Assembly (NCBI GenBank): GCA_947455205.1
Contig: CANGNF010000001.1
Location: 124,001 to 188,000 of the forward strand
Origin: Acetobacteraceae bacterium
GTDB lineage: Bacteria > Pseudomonadota > Alphaproteobacteria > Acetobacterales > Acetobacteraceae
Reading direction: 5' to 3'
DNA length: 64,000 bases
Of the stretch, positions 1-8,679 are shown one piece after another (within the stretch, counting starts at the first letter, position 1; each line of letters begins with the position of its first letter). The position numbers and the translations under genes are program-made. The notes under the pieces are model-generated. The model saw nothing but the letters and a program-made list of their open reading frames with translations, did no database searches and was not told the DNA's origin.

Positions 1-797
1 TTGGCCAGGTCCTTCATGTCCTCCGTCATGCTGCCGGACACGTCCATCAGGCAGAACATCACCGCCTGCGCCACCGGCCGCGGTACCGGCTCGAACCGGC
101 GGTAGCGCACGTCGATCGGGTCGATGTACGGAATGCGCTGGCTGCGGCGCATGGCGCGGTCCAGCAGCGCCCGTAGTTCGGGCACTTCCTCCCCGGGGTC
201 GCCAAGCGCTTCCAGCCGGGCGATCTCGGCCTCGAACTGCGCGATGCTTTCCGGCTTCGGCCGCTTCAGCGCAATGCGCCGCGACAGGCTGTTGCGCAGC
301 GTGCGCGACAGCGAGAGGTTTGCCGGCGAGCCGCTGGAGGTATAGCCGGCGCGGCGGAAGGCCGGGTCCACCAGCTGCGCCAGGCGGCGCTTGGCCAGGT
401 CCGGCAGCTCCAGGTCATCCAGGAACAGCTCCAGGAATTCCTCGCGGCTGAGGACGAAGCGGAAGCTGTCCTCGCCGCCGCCGTCGTCGCTGCCCTCATT
501 GCCGTTGCCGCCACCGCCGCCACCGGGTGGGCGCTGGATCTCGTCGCCCTCGCGGTACTCCTTGTTGCCCGGCAGCACGTGTTCGCGCAGGCCGCCGTCG
601 CCCAGGCTGAAGCTGGGCTCGCGCACGCCATGCATGGGGATGGTGACCTCGCCACCGCCGTCCGCGCCGCGGATGTCCCGCTTGGCGCTGCTGTCCCGCA
701 CCGCGTCCTGGATCAGCGCCTTGGCGCGGCGCAGGAAGCGTTGGCGGTTCGGCAGGCTCTTGCCCTTCGGGTTGAGCCTGCGGTCCAGGATCTCCAT
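1..797 (-). CDS. DUF444 (YeaH/YhbH) family protein, C-terminus cut by window edge
   Basis: The reading frame opens at an ATG at 797 and runs off the left edge without a stop, so only about 265 N-terminal residues are visible. The N-terminus (MEILDRRLNPKGKSLPNRQR) and the following basic, Gly-rich stretch match the DUF444 family. Near the window edge lies CLMDVSGSMTEDMKD, the start of a von Willebrand A-type MIDAS motif (DxSGS) that this family carries. It follows prkA by only 10 nt, the conserved partnership seen in many proteobacteria (prkA-yeaH-spoVR in E. coli as yeaG-yeaH). The family is linked to stress and nutrient-limitation responses with PrkA; its biochemical activity is not established. 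A SpoVR/YcgB gene would be expected just outside the window. Confidence 0.9.
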   Translation of the reverse strand, partial: MEILDRRLNPKGKSLPNRQRFLRRAKALIQDAVRDSSAKRDIRGADGGGEVTIPMHGVREPSFSLGDGGLREHVLPGNKEYREGDEIQRPPGGGGGGNGNEGSDDGGGEDSFRFVLSREEFLELFLDDLELPDLAKRRLAQLVDPAFRRAGYTSSGSPANLSLSRTLRNSLSRRIALKRPKPESIAQFEAEIARLEALGDPGEEVPELRALLDRAMRRSQRIPYIDPIDVRYRRFEPVPRPVAQAVMFCLMDVSGSMTEDMKDLA

Positions 798-807
798 GGC
801 GTTCCTA

Positions 808-2754
808 TCAGCCGGCCTGCTTGACGCGCATGTACCATTCCACCAGGCGTCTCACCTGCCGTTCGGTGTAGCCGCGCTCCGTCATGCGGGCGACGAAGTC
901 ACTGTGCTTCTTCTCGGTGTCGCTGTCCTTCTTGCTGCCGAAGCTGATCACCGGCAGCAGGTCCTCCACCTGGCTGAACATGCGCTTCTCGATCACCTCG
1001 CGCAGCTTCTCGTAGCTGGTCCAGCGCGGGTTCTGGCCGCCCCGATTGGCCCGCGCCCGCAGGGCGAACTTCACCACCTCGTTGCGGAAATCCTTGGGGT
1101 TGGCGATCCCCGCGGGCTTCTCGATCTTGGTCAGCTCCTGGTTAAGCAGGTCGCGGTTCAGCATCTGCCCGGTGTCGGGGTCCTTGTAGTCCATGTCCTC
1201 GATCCAGGCGTCGGCGTAGGACACGTAGCGGTCGAACAGGTTCTGGCCGTACTCGCTGTAGGATTCCAGGTAGGCCTTCTGTATCTCGTTGCCGATGAAC
1301 TCGGCGTAGCGCGGGCCAAGCTCCCCCTTGATGAACTCCAGCAGCCGCTTCTCGGTCTCCTCGGCGTATTGCTCGCGCCGGATGGATTGCTCCAGCACGT
1401 ACATCAGGTGCACCGGGTCGGCGGAAATCTCGGTGGTGTCGTGGTTGAAGGTGGCGGCCAGCACCTTGAAGGCGAAGCGCGTGCTGGTGCCTTCCATGCC
1501 CTCGTCCGGGCCGGCGGCGTCGCGGTATTCCTGCAGCGTCTTGGCCCGCGGGTCGGTCTCCTTCAGGCTTTCGCCGTCATAGACGCGCATCTTGGCGAAG
1601 ATGTTGCTGTTCTCATGCTTGCGCAGCCGGGACAGCACGCTGAACTTGGCCAGCATCTCCAGCGTCGCCGGGGCGCAGGGGGCGGCGGCCAGCTCGCTGC
1701 TGCTGACCAGCTTGGCGTAGATCTTCTGTTCCTCAGTCGCCCGCAGGCAGTACGGCACCTTGATGACGTAGATGCGGTCGATGAAGGCTTCGTTGTTCTT
1801 GTTGTTCTTGAAGGTCTGCCACTCGCTCTCGTTGCTGTGGGCCAGGATGATGCCGGTATAGGGCAGGGCGCCGATGTTCTCGGTGCCGATGTAGTTGCCC
1901 TCCTGCGTCGCCGTCAGCAGCGGGTGCAGCATCTTGATCGGTGCCTTGAACATCTCGACGAACTCCAGGATGCCCTGGTTCGCGCGGTTCAGGCCGCCGC
2001 TGAAGCTGTAGGCGTCCGGGTCGTTCTGCGGGAAGACCTCCAGCTTGCGGATGTCCACCTTGCCGACCAGCGAGGAGATGTCCTGGTTGTTCTCGTCGCC
2101 CGGCTCGGTCTTGGCGATGCCGATCTGGCGCAGGCGGGAAGGCCGCACCTTGGCGACGCGGAACTTGGTGATGTCGCCGCCGAACTCATCCAGCCGCTTG
2201 ATGCACCACGGGCTCATCAGCCCGTTCAGCCGGCGGCGCGGAATGTTGTAGCGCTGCTCCAGCGCCTCGCCCATCGTCTCCGGGTTGAACAGGCCGAGCG
2301 GGCTTTCGAACACCGGGGAGAGGTCGTCCCCGGCCTTCAGCACGTAGATCGGCTCCTGCTCCATCAGCGCCTTCAGGCGCTCCGCCAGGCTGGACTTGCC
2401 GCCGCCGACGGGGCCGAGCAGGTAGAGGATCTGCTTGCGCTCCTCCAGACCCTGCGCCGCGTGGCGGAAGAAGCCGACGATCCGCTCGATCGTCTCCTCC
2501 ATGCCGTAGAACTCGGCGAAGGCGGGGTAGCGGCGGATGGTGCGGTTCAGGAAGATGCGGCCAAGCCGCGCTTCCTTGGCGGTGTCCACCACCTCGGCCT
2601 CGCCGATGGCGGCGAGGATGCGTTCGGGCGCGCTGGCGTAGCGGCCGGGATCGGTGCGGCAGCCATCCAGGAACTCGGCCAGCGACATGTCGGCGTCGCG
2701 GCGTTGCTCATAGGCGCGGGAGTACTCGGAGAAGATATCGGTGATCATGCTCAT
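808..2754 (-). CDS. prkA: PrkA family serine protein kinase
   Basis: A 648-residue protein with the PrkA architecture: an AAA-like N-terminal domain with Walker A GPVGGGKS at residues 114-121, then the long C-terminal kinase-related part. Homologues (YeaG in E. coli, PrkA in Bacillus) are cytoplasmic serine kinases, some with reported AAA protease activity, that act in starvation and stress adaptation. The start at 2754 (MSMITD) is preferred because AGGAG lies 6 nt upstream; longer frames upstream have no ribosome site and no family similarity. The DUF444 gene follows 10 nt downstream, so the two form an operon. Length is normal for the family (about 640-650). Confidence 0.95.
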   Translation of the reverse strand: MSMITDIFSEYSRAYEQRRDADMSLAEFLDGCRTDPGRYASAPERILAAIGEAEVVDTAKEARLGRIFLNRTIRRYPAFAEFYGMEETIERIVGFFRHAAQGLEERKQILYLLGPVGGGKSSLAERLKALMEQEPIYVLKAGDDLSPVFESPLGLFNPETMGEALEQRYNIPRRRLNGLMSPWCIKRLDEFGGDITKFRVAKVRPSRLRQIGIAKTEPGDENNQDISSLVGKVDIRKLEVFPQNDPDAYSFSGGLNRANQGILEFVEMFKAPIKMLHPLLTATQEGNYIGTENIGALPYTGIILAHSNESEWQTFKNNKNNEAFIDRIYVIKVPYCLRATEEQKIYAKLVSSSELAAAPCAPATLEMLAKFSVLSRLRKHENSNIFAKMRVYDGESLKETDPRAKTLQEYRDAAGPDEGMEGTSTRFAFKVLAATFNHDTTEISADPVHLMYVLEQSIRREQYAEETEKRLLEFIKGELGPRYAEFIGNEIQKAYLESYSEYGQNLFDRYVSYADAWIEDMDYKDPDTGQMLNRDLLNQELTKIEKPAGIANPKDFRNEVVKFALRARANRGGQNPRWTSYEKLREVIEKRMFSQVEDLLPVISFGSKKDSDTEKKHSDFVARMTERGYTERQVRRLVEWYMRVKQAG

Positions 2755-3230
2755 CGGCCGCTCCTGCAGCGATGCTGGCCCAGCGCGTCGGATGCGATTT
2801 CCGTTCGCGCCGGCTGCACCGGATAACCATGTTGTGCTGCCGCAAATCGGCGCAAGAGCGCGGGAAGCATGGGGCAAATCGCCTTGGACCATCGTCGCAG
2901 GCGCCTGTCCGCGGGCAGCGAAGGGGGTACGCCAGACCATGCGCAGCGCATCCTGGCGCTACGCCTGAACGCTCAACAGCAAACCGCGTTTCTTCCCTGG
3001 TGCGCGAAGCGTCTCGTAGCCATGGGCCAGTGCCGGCATGAGGCCGCCGGAGGTGACAACAGGCGCCGCGAACGGCGCTTGATGATGGCCCGTGCAAGCC
3101 ATGCGAGAACCTCGCTACACGCCGGCATGGTGACCGAACGCGAAGCGGCATTGCAACTGTAATCGTCGTGGCTGGCGGTAGCGTGCAAGGCCTGCGGTTG
3201 TGCCCGCCGGCGTCGCGCTTAGGTGCCTAG
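2755..3230. other. Intergenic region, 476 bp, no supported gene
   Basis: This gap separates the start of prkA from the end of a Bug gene read in the same direction, so it must hold the prkA promoter. I see no convincing sigma70-type hexamer pair, no strong hairpin and no ORF with a ribosome site or family similarity. Several short open frames exist on both strands, as expected at this GC content. Confidence 0.5.
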
Positions 3231-4196
3231 CTACTCCGGCTGAAGCCCCGCCAGCGCTACCGCACGCTGGGCCGAAGCCTCCTCCGTACGGATCAGCGCG
3301 GCCAGTTGCGCCGGCGTCCCGCCGCCGGGGGAGGCGGCCTGCAGCGCCAGTTGCTCGCGCGTTTCGGGCCGGCGCAGCACTTCGTTCAACGCGGTGTTGA
3401 TACGTGATACCGCCTCCGCCGGCGTGCCGCTGGGGGCCACCAGCGAGAACCAGGCGGTGACCGAGAGGCCGGGGCGGCCCTGCTCGTCCATCGTCTTCAC
3501 CTCCGGCAGCACCGGCGAGCGCTGCGCCGAGCTGACCGCCACGGCGCGCAGCTTGCCGTCGCGCAGCAGCGGCAGCGGCGGCGAGAGCTGGTCCACCGCG
3601 TAGTCGATATGGCCGGCCATCAGGTCGGTCAGCATGGGGATGCTGCCGCGATAGCCCGCATGCACGGCCTGGGCGCCGACCGCGGCCTGGAACAGCGCAT
3701 TGGTCAGCTGCCCGGTGGAGCCGACGCCGGGGCTGCCGGTCCGCAGTTGGCCGGCCCGCAGCAGCGACTCCAACTCGGCCAGGGTCCGGGCCGGCAGGTC
3801 CGGCCGCACCATGACCACGTTGGGCACCACCGCGATCAGCCCGATGGGGGTGAAGGCGGTGCGGCTGTCGAACGGCATGGACTTGAACAGCCAGCGGTTC
3901 AGCGCCAGCGGCCCGGGCGAACCGAGCAGCAGGGTATGGCCATCCGGCTCCGCCCGCGCGGCCGCCGCGGCGGCGATGTTGCCGGTGGCACCCGGCAGGT
4001 TCTCCACCACCACGGGCTGGCCCAGCAGCGGGCCGATCTTCTCGGCGGCCAGACGGGCCATGATGTCCGTGGTGCCGCCGGGGGCAAAGCCGACCAGCAG
4101 GCGGATGGGGCGGGAGGGCCAGGCCTGGGCGAGGGCAGGGGCGGCCAGAATCCCAGCCGAGGCGGCCAACAAGGCCCGCCGTGCCATCAATGCCAT
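3231..4196 (-). CDS. Bug/TctC family tripartite tricarboxylate-type solute-binding protein (copy 1)
   Basis: A 321-residue periplasmic protein. After a cleavable signal peptide (MALMARRALLAASAGILAAP, predicted end near ALAQA) it shows the Bug hallmarks: WPSRPIRLLVGFAPGGTTD, then GQPVVVEN and GATGNIAA. Bug proteins bind small organic acids or related compounds in the periplasm and normally feed a TctA/TctB permease, which is absent here. An ATG at 4220 would add eight residues, but the G-rich run just upstream of 4196 looks like the ribosome site for the shorter form. It stands alone between the prkA gap and a convergently unrelated SDR gene. The ligand cannot be deduced. Confidence 0.92.
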   Translation of the reverse strand: MALMARRALLAASAGILAAPALAQAWPSRPIRLLVGFAPGGTTDIMARLAAEKIGPLLGQPVVVENLPGATGNIAAAAAARAEPDGHTLLLGSPGPLALNRWLFKSMPFDSRTAFTPIGLIAVVPNVVMVRPDLPARTLAELESLLRAGQLRTGSPGVGSTGQLTNALFQAAVGAQAVHAGYRGSIPMLTDLMAGHIDYAVDQLSPPLPLLRDGKLRAVAVSSAQRSPVLPEVKTMDEQGRPGLSVTAWFSLVAPSGTPAEAVSRINTALNEVLRRPETREQLALQAASPGGGTPAQLAALIRTEEASAQRAVALAGLQPE

Positions 4197-4281
4197 GGCC
4201 AATCCCCCCCCTGTTTTCATCTTGGCCAGCGGGCGCAGTTCTCCCGCTGGCAGGAACAGACTAAGAACGCAAAAAGCGCCC

Positions 4282-4287
4282 TGTCAA
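4282..4287 (-). promoter_or_regulatory. Candidate -35 element (TTGACA) for Bug copy 1
   Basis: On the minus strand a perfect TTGACA lies about 90 nt upstream of the Bug start at 4196. About 17-18 nt further on is only a weak -10 match (TAGTCT-like) near 4258-4263. The perfect -35 hexamer in such GC-rich DNA is notable; the -10 is poor, so this remains a candidate. Confidence 0.35.
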
Positions 4288-4297
4288 CGGAAATCAT

Positions 4298-4321
4298 GCG
4301 GCCGGCGCAACTGCCGGCCGC
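4298..4321 (-). terminator. Hairpin terminator candidate after SDR gene
   Basis: A perfect 9-bp stem (GCGGCCGGC / GCCGGCCGC) closes a 6-nt loop 23 nt beyond the stop of the minus-strand SDR gene. On the minus strand it is followed by ATGATTT rather than a clean T-run, so it is an imperfect intrinsic terminator. Confidence 0.5.
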
Positions 4322-4343
4322 ACGGGTGGCGTTCAGCGCGCCC

Positions 4344-5135
4344 TCAGTCGTCCGGGTGGACGACGCTGCCGGCCAGCGTCCCGCCGTCGATGACGAAGCT
4401 TTGGCCGGTGGTGAAGCTGCCGGCCGGCGCCGCCAGGAAGACCGCGCAGCCGGCGATCTCGTCCGGCTCGCCGATGCGCTGCAGCGGCGTGTCGCGCGTC
4501 CGCTTCTTGTACAGCACCGGGTTCTCCCACAGGGCGCGGGCGAAGTCAGTGCGGACCAGGCCGGGGGCGATGCAGTTGGCGCGGATGTTCTTGGGCCCGT
4601 GCTCCACCGCCAGGTTGCGCGCCAGCTGGATATCGGCGGCCTTGGTGATGGCGTAGGTGCCCAGCGCGGCGCTGCCGCGATAGCCGCCGATGGAGGAGAC
4701 GATGATGATGGAGCCGCCGCCGCGTTCCGTCATGGAGGGGATGCACATGTGGGACAGCCACATGTTGGACTTCACGTTGGTCGCCATCATCTTGTCGAAG
4801 ATGTCGTCGGGGATGGCGGTCATGCTGCCGTAGTGCGGGTTGATCGCGGCGTTGGCCACCAGGATGTCCACGCCGCCATAGGCCTTGATGGTCTCGTCCA
4901 CCAAGTTCTGCAGTTCCGGCTTGCGGCCGATGTTGCAGGCCACCGCGATGGCCTCGCCGCCCTTGGCCTTGATGCCGTTCACGACTTCCTGGCAGACGTC
5001 CAGCTTGCGGCTGGCGACGACCACCTTGGCGCCGTGCTCGGCCATGCGTTCGGCAATGGCGCGGCCGATGCCTTTGCTGCCGCCGGTGACGATGGCGACC
5101 TTGCCGCTGAGGTCGAACAGGGTTGGGCCGGGCAT
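4344..5135 (-). CDS. SDR family NAD(P)-dependent oxidoreductase
   Basis: A 263-residue classical short-chain dehydrogenase. The N-terminal Rossmann fold has TGGSKGIG, the NAG-like strand reads ANAAINP, the catalytic pair is YAITK with the upstream serine in IVSSIGG, and the C-terminus has the usual FVIDGGT. The start at 5135 has GGAGGA 8 nt upstream. Substrate is unknown; proteins with this sequence style act on alcohols, ketones or acyl-thioesters. It is divergent from the phosphatase gene that starts at 5217, sharing an 81-bp promoter region, and is not in an operon with the Bug gene beyond the hairpin at 4298-4321. Confidence 0.93.
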   Translation of the reverse strand: MPGPTLFDLSGKVAIVTGGSKGIGRAIAERMAEHGAKVVVASRKLDVCQEVVNGIKAKGGEAIAVACNIGRKPELQNLVDETIKAYGGVDILVANAAINPHYGSMTAIPDDIFDKMMATNVKSNMWLSHMCIPSMTERGGGSIIIVSSIGGYRGSAALGTYAITKAADIQLARNLAVEHGPKNIRANCIAPGLVRTDFARALWENPVLYKKRTRDTPLQRIGEPDEIAGCAVFLAAPAGSFTTGQSFVIDGGTLAGSVVHPDD

Positions 5136-5216
5136 TGGTGCTTCCTCCGTGAAAGATTGTGGCTGATTGTCCGGGCTGGGGTTGCCCGCCGTCAAGCCGG
5201 CGGCGAAACTCGGGGG

Positions 5217-5972
5217 ATGACAACGACCGAGAATGACCTTCCCCGGGCCGTGCCGCTGGCCGGCGCCTCCAACCTGCGCGACCTCGGCGGCTACCAGGTG
5301 CTGGATGGGCGGCGGGTGCGGTTCGGGCGGCTGTACCGCTCGGCCACGCTGGCCAACCTGACCGAGGCCGATGTGGCCCAGGTGCGGGCGCTGGGGCTGC
5401 GCACGGTGTGCGACCTGCGCGGAGAGGCGGAGGCGGCGCATCGGCCGAGCCGGCTGCCCGAGGGGGCAGAGCGGATCTCGCTGCCGATAGAGCCCACCGT
5501 GGGCGCCAGCCTGGCCGACCTGATGCGGCGCGAGCAGGCGACCGGCGAGGATGTGGTGGACCTGCTGCGGCGGGCCTACCTGGACTACGTGACCACCTAC
5601 CTGCACCGCTACCGCGCGATGTTCGACCTGCTGCTGCGGCCGGAACGGCAGGCGGTGCTGTTCCATTGCTCGGCCGGCAAGGACCGCACCGGGGTGGGCG
5701 CGGCGCTGATCCTGACCGCGCTGGGGGCCAGCCAGCAGACCATCATGGCGGACTACGTGGCGACGGACCGGCTGTGGCGGAAGGACTTCCCGATGCCGCC
5801 GGGCTCCCCCAAGCCGCTGACGGATGCGCTGTACGGCACGCATCCGGCGCTGCTGGAGGCGGCACTGGATGCAGCCGTGGCGCCGTTCGGCGATGTGGCG
5901 GTGCTGCTGGAACAGGGGCTGGGGCTGGGCGGCGGTAGGCTGGAGCGGCTGCGCGACCTGCTGTTGGAATAG
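5217..5972 (+). CDS. Protein tyrosine/serine phosphatase, Y_phosphatase3 type
   Basis: A 251-residue cytoplasmic protein with the dual-specificity CX5R active-site loop HCSAGKDRTG (catalytic Cys151, Arg157) and the N-terminal GASNLRDLGGY motif typical of the bacterial Y_phosphatase3 family (relatives of Mycobacterium PtpB and Listeria LipA). Members dephosphorylate phosphotyrosine and sometimes phosphoinositides. The ATG at 5217 was chosen because family similarity begins a few residues after it; the upstream in-frame extension runs through the divergent SDR gene. No clear Shine-Dalgarno other than a G-rich run directly before the start. It converges on the next SDR gene. Confidence 0.88.
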   Translation: MTTTENDLPRAVPLAGASNLRDLGGYQVLDGRRVRFGRLYRSATLANLTEADVAQVRALGLRTVCDLRGEAEAAHRPSRLPEGAERISLPIEPTVGASLADLMRREQATGEDVVDLLRRAYLDYVTTYLHRYRAMFDLLLRPERQAVLFHCSAGKDRTGVGAALILTALGASQQTIMADYVATDRLWRKDFPMPPGSPKPLTDALYGTHPALLEAALDAAVAPFGDVAVLLEQGLGLGGGRLERLRDLLLE

Positions 5973-5987
5973 CAGCTTTGGCGGACG

Positions 5988-6027
5988 GATTCACGGCTCC
6001 GGGCCCTGCGGCCCTTTGCCGATCCGG
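5988..6027. repeat. GGGCC-CTGC-GGCCC hairpin, possible dispersed repeat and bidirectional terminator
   Basis: Between the convergent stops of the phosphatase and an SDR gene lies a sequence beginning GATTCA and containing GGGCC-CTGC-GGCCC followed by TTTGCCG. The order GATTCA, then GGGCC-N4-GGCCC, then a CGAT or TCAT block resembles the unit repeated four times in sdhE (read on the minus strand at 53556-53760). It could serve both genes as a terminator. Confidence 0.35.
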
Positions 6028-6033
6028 CCGCAG

Positions 6034-6777
6034 CTACACCATGTAGTTGCCGCCGTTGATGTGCCAGCACTGGCCCGTCACCCAGGCGGCGGCGTCCGAG
6101 CAGAGGTAGACCGCCAGGCTGGCGATTTCTTCCGGCGTGCCGAGGCGCGGGATGGGGAAGGCCTTGACCAGTTCGGCCAGCTCCGCATCCGTATTGCCGT
6201 AGCGCGGCTGGGCGGTGTCGCTGGTGCCCGGGGCGATGGCGTTGACGCGGATGCCATGCGGCGCCAACGCCAGCGCCATGCTGCGGGTGATGCCGATGAT
6301 GCCGTTCTTGCTGGCGCTGTAGTGCACGCCCAAGGGGGCGCCGCGGACCGAGGAGGAGGAGAGGTTGACCATGGCGCCGCCATGGCCGGCCGCCACCATG
6401 GCCCGCGCCACCGCCTGGCCGGTGAAGGCGCTGCCCTTCAGGTTCACGCTGTGCACCGCATCCCACTGGGCTTCCTCCATGTCGAGGAAGGTTGTGCGCG
6501 GGAAGATGCCGGCATTGTTGACCAGCGCGTCCAGCCGGCCCAGCGCGGCCAGCGATTCCCGCACGATGGCCTGGCAGCCCGGCACGGTGCCGACGCTGCC
6601 CTGCACCAAGGCGGCGCGGCGGCCATGGCCGCGCACGCCTTCCGCCACCTTTTCGGCGGCGGCCAGGTCGTCCAGCCAGTTCACCGCCACGTCGTAGCCG
6701 GCGGCGGCGAAGGCCAGCGCGCAGGCGGCGCCGATGCCCTGCTGCGCGCCGGTGATCAGGACGACCTTGTTGCTCAT
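6034..6777 (-). CDS. SDR family oxidoreductase, coupled to DctP gene
   Basis: A 247-residue classical SDR: TGAQQGIG in the cofactor loop, NNAGIF, catalytic serine region NLSSSSVRG, YSASK as the active-site Tyr/Lys, and a C-terminal WHINGGNYMV. The start overlaps the stop of the upstream dctP-type gene by ATGA (6774-6777), so the two are translationally coupled. Such pairing suggests that it oxidises or reduces the compound bound by that TRAP protein or its metabolite; this is inference. The true start is MSNKVVLITG; open frame upstream lies inside dctP. Confidence 0.93.
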   Translation of the reverse strand: MSNKVVLITGAQQGIGAACALAFAAAGYDVAVNWLDDLAAAEKVAEGVRGHGRRAALVQGSVGTVPGCQAIVRESLAALGRLDALVNNAGIFPRTTFLDMEEAQWDAVHSVNLKGSAFTGQAVARAMVAAGHGGAMVNLSSSSVRGAPLGVHYSASKNGIIGITRSMALALAPHGIRVNAIAPGTSDTAQPRYGNTDAELAELVKAFPIPRLGTPEEIASLAVYLCSDAAAWVTGQCWHINGGNYMV

Positions 6778-7751
6778 CGCGCCAGCAGCTCCCTGTAGCG
6801 GGCCAGCATGCGCGGGCCTTCGGCGCCGGCACGGGTGGCCCATTCCTCGGTCTGCCGCGCCCCGATGGCGCGCAGTTGGCCGAGCAGTTCGGGGTTGGCG
6901 TTCGCAACTTCCATGCCGCGGCTGCGCAGGCGGCCCAGCATGTCTTCCTCGGCCTGCTTGGCGAAGTCCAGGCCGCGCACCTGGGCGCGGGCGGCGGACT
7001 GCAGCACCGCCTGCTGGTCGGCCTGGGACAGAGCGTTGAAGGCGCGGGCGTTGACGAAGATGGCGTTGCGGGTGCGCATGCCGCCGACATCGGTGAAGTG
7101 GCGGGCGAAGTCCCAGGCGCTGGTATCCACGCCGGTGGGTGCCGAGGTGAACATCACATTGACCACGTTGGTGGCAAAGGCCTGCGGGATTTCCGCCACC
7201 TGCACCGTGACCGGCGTGGCGCCCAGCAGCTCCGCGAAGCGCGTCGTCAGCACGTTGAACACGCGGAAGCGGCTACCCTTCAGCTGGTCAAGCTCGGTCA
7301 GCGGCTGGCGGGTGTAGAAGCCCTGGCTGGTCCAGGGGACCATGTACAGCAGGCGCAGGCCGGAACGCTCGAACCGGGCCTGGATGAAGGGCAGGGTCGC
7401 CTGGTGCAGCGCCGCGGTGCGGTCCCAGGTGTCCGCCAGGAAGGGCACGCTGTCCACGTCGAAGAACGGGTCCTCGTTGCCGAACGCCGAGAGCAGGACC
7501 TCGCCCAGCTGGACCTGGCCGGTCTGCGCCGCGCGCTTGATCTGCGGCAGCGGCAGCAGGCTGGCGTTGACGTGCAGTTGCACGCCGATGCGGCCTTCGG
7601 TGGTCTTCTCGATGTCCTCGATGAAGGCGCGAATGTTGCGGGTGTGGTAGTTGGCCTCGGCATAGGGCGTGGCCATGACCCAGCGGGTCTGGGCCATGGC
7701 TGGGGCCGCCAGCAGCAGGGTGCCCAACAGGGCACCGAATAAGCGACGCAT
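6774..7751 (-). CDS. TRAP transporter substrate-binding protein, DctP family (orphan)
   Basis: A 325-residue periplasmic protein with a clear signal peptide (MRRLFGALLGTLLLAAPAMA-Q). The mature part has DctP-family features, including the VPFL segment, WTSQGFYT, and a conserved Arg/Phe stretch RFRVFN. DctP proteins bind organic acids (C4-dicarboxylates, sulfonates, sugar acids) and deliver them to DctQ/DctM membrane subunits, neither of which is nearby. GGAGGA sits 6 nt before the ATG at 7751. It is divergent from the 7887-18426 catabolic run, with which it shares a 135-bp control region, so it may import that pathway's substrate (inference). Confidence 0.9.
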   Translation of the reverse strand: MRRLFGALLGTLLLAAPAMAQTRWVMATPYAEANYHTRNIRAFIEDIEKTTEGRIGVQLHVNASLLPLPQIKRAAQTGQVQLGEVLLSAFGNEDPFFDVDSVPFLADTWDRTAALHQATLPFIQARFERSGLRLLYMVPWTSQGFYTRQPLTELDQLKGSRFRVFNVLTTRFAELLGATPVTVQVAEIPQAFATNVVNVMFTSAPTGVDTSAWDFARHFTDVGGMRTRNAIFVNARAFNALSQADQQAVLQSAARAQVRGLDFAKQAEEDMLGRLRSRGMEVANANPELLGQLRAIGARQTEEWATRAGAEGPRMLARYRELLAR

Positions 7752-7829
7752 GGGTGGTCCTCCCGTTTCTTGTGGCGGCAGTTTCCGGTGGTTTCGGCCC
7801 CGGGCGCAAGGCCCCGCGCGCACACCCCC

Positions 7830-7857
7830 TGGACCGGGCGGCGGTGGCCGCTACAGT
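7830..7857 (+). promoter_or_regulatory. Weak sigma70-like promoter candidate for the 7887 operon
   Basis: TGGACC (7830-7835) and TACAGT (7852-7857) are separated by 16 nt, which would place transcription start about 20 nt before the SDR ATG at 7887. Both hexamers deviate from consensus. The region between the divergent genes (7752-7886) is the only place for promoters of both arms. Confidence 0.25.
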
Positions 7858-7886
7858 CCCGGGCCGATATCGAGGGCTTGGAGAAG

Positions 7887-8651
7887 ATGGACCTGCCGCA
7901 GTCGCCGGGCTTCCGGCTGGATGGCAAGCGGGCGCTGGTCAGCGGCGCCGGGCGCGGCATTGGCCTGGCGGCGGCGGTGGCGCTGGCGGAGGCGGGCGCG
8001 GCGGTGACCCTGCTGGCCCGCAGCGGCGGTGAGATCGAGGCGGCGGCCGAGGCGATCCGTGCCGCCGGCGGCCAGGCGGATACGCTGGTGCTGGATGTGA
8101 CCGACCTGCCGGCGCTGCGCCAGGCGCTGGCGGCCCGGCCGGCCTACCACGCCTTCCTCAACAATGCCGGCACCAACAAGCCCGCGCACTTCCTGGACGT
8201 CACCGAGGACGATTTCGACCTGGTGATGGAGCTGAACCTGCGCGCCGCCTTCTTCGCCGCCCAGGCCGTGGCGCGGCGGATGCGCGAGGATGGGGTGGCC
8301 GGCTCCATCATCAATGTCAGCTCCCAGATGGGCCATGTCGGCGGGGTGAACCGCACGGTTTACTGCGGCAGCAAATGGGCGATGGAGGGCTGGACCAAGG
8401 CCGCCGCCATCGAGCTGGCGCCTTTTGGAATCCGGGTGAACACGCTGGGGCCGACCTTCATCGAGACGCCGTTGACCAAGCCTTTCTTCGAGAAGCCGGA
8501 GTTCCGGGACTGGGTGCTGGCGCGGATCAAGCTGGGGCGCGTCGGCCAGGTGACGGATCTGATGGGGCCGGTGGTGTTCCTGGCCTCCGGCGCCTCGGCG
8601 CTGATGACCGGCAGCGCCCTGGTCGTGGACGGCGGCTGGACGGCGGAGTAG
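7887..8651 (+). CDS. SDR family oxidoreductase, first gene of catabolic run
   Basis: A 254-residue classical SDR with SGAGRGIG, LNNAGTN, SSQMGHVGG and the catalytic YCGSK, ending in VVDGGWTAE. Family members of this look (gluconate or polyol dehydrogenase-like) act on hydroxyl groups of sugars, polyols or hydroxyacids. GAGG and GGAG lie shortly before the ATG at 7887; a longer open frame upstream runs through the divergent promoter region and is unlikely to be used. The HisD-like gene begins only 28 nt after its stop, so it is probably the head of the operon. In sulfopropanediol degradation an SDR (HpsO) accompanies HpsN, which fits but does not prove a related role. Confidence 0.93.
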   Translation: MDLPQSPGFRLDGKRALVSGAGRGIGLAAAVALAEAGAAVTLLARSGGEIEAAAEAIRAAGGQADTLVLDVTDLPALRQALAARPAYHAFLNNAGTNKPAHFLDVTEDDFDLVMELNLRAAFFAAQAVARRMREDGVAGSIINVSSQMGHVGGVNRTVYCGSKWAMEGWTKAAAIELAPFGIRVNTLGPTFIETPLTKPFFEKPEFRDWVLARIKLGRVGQVTDLMGPVVFLASGASALMTGSALVVDGGWTAE

Positions 8652-8679
8652 GTGATGCGGGAGTCGAGGGAGTGATGAC

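Noticed and set aside
391-2826. 811-codon open frame on the plus strand
   Set aside because: Antisense to prkA and the DUF444 gene; low-complexity Leu/Ala/His composition typical of shadow frames in GC-rich DNA.
2869-3162. 97-codon frame upstream of prkA
   Set aside because: No ribosome site, no family similarity, Arg/Ala-rich composition expected by chance.
5973-6033. Rho-independent terminator with certainty
   Set aside because: The hairpin has only a 5-bp perfect core and TTT; recorded as a possible repeat instead.
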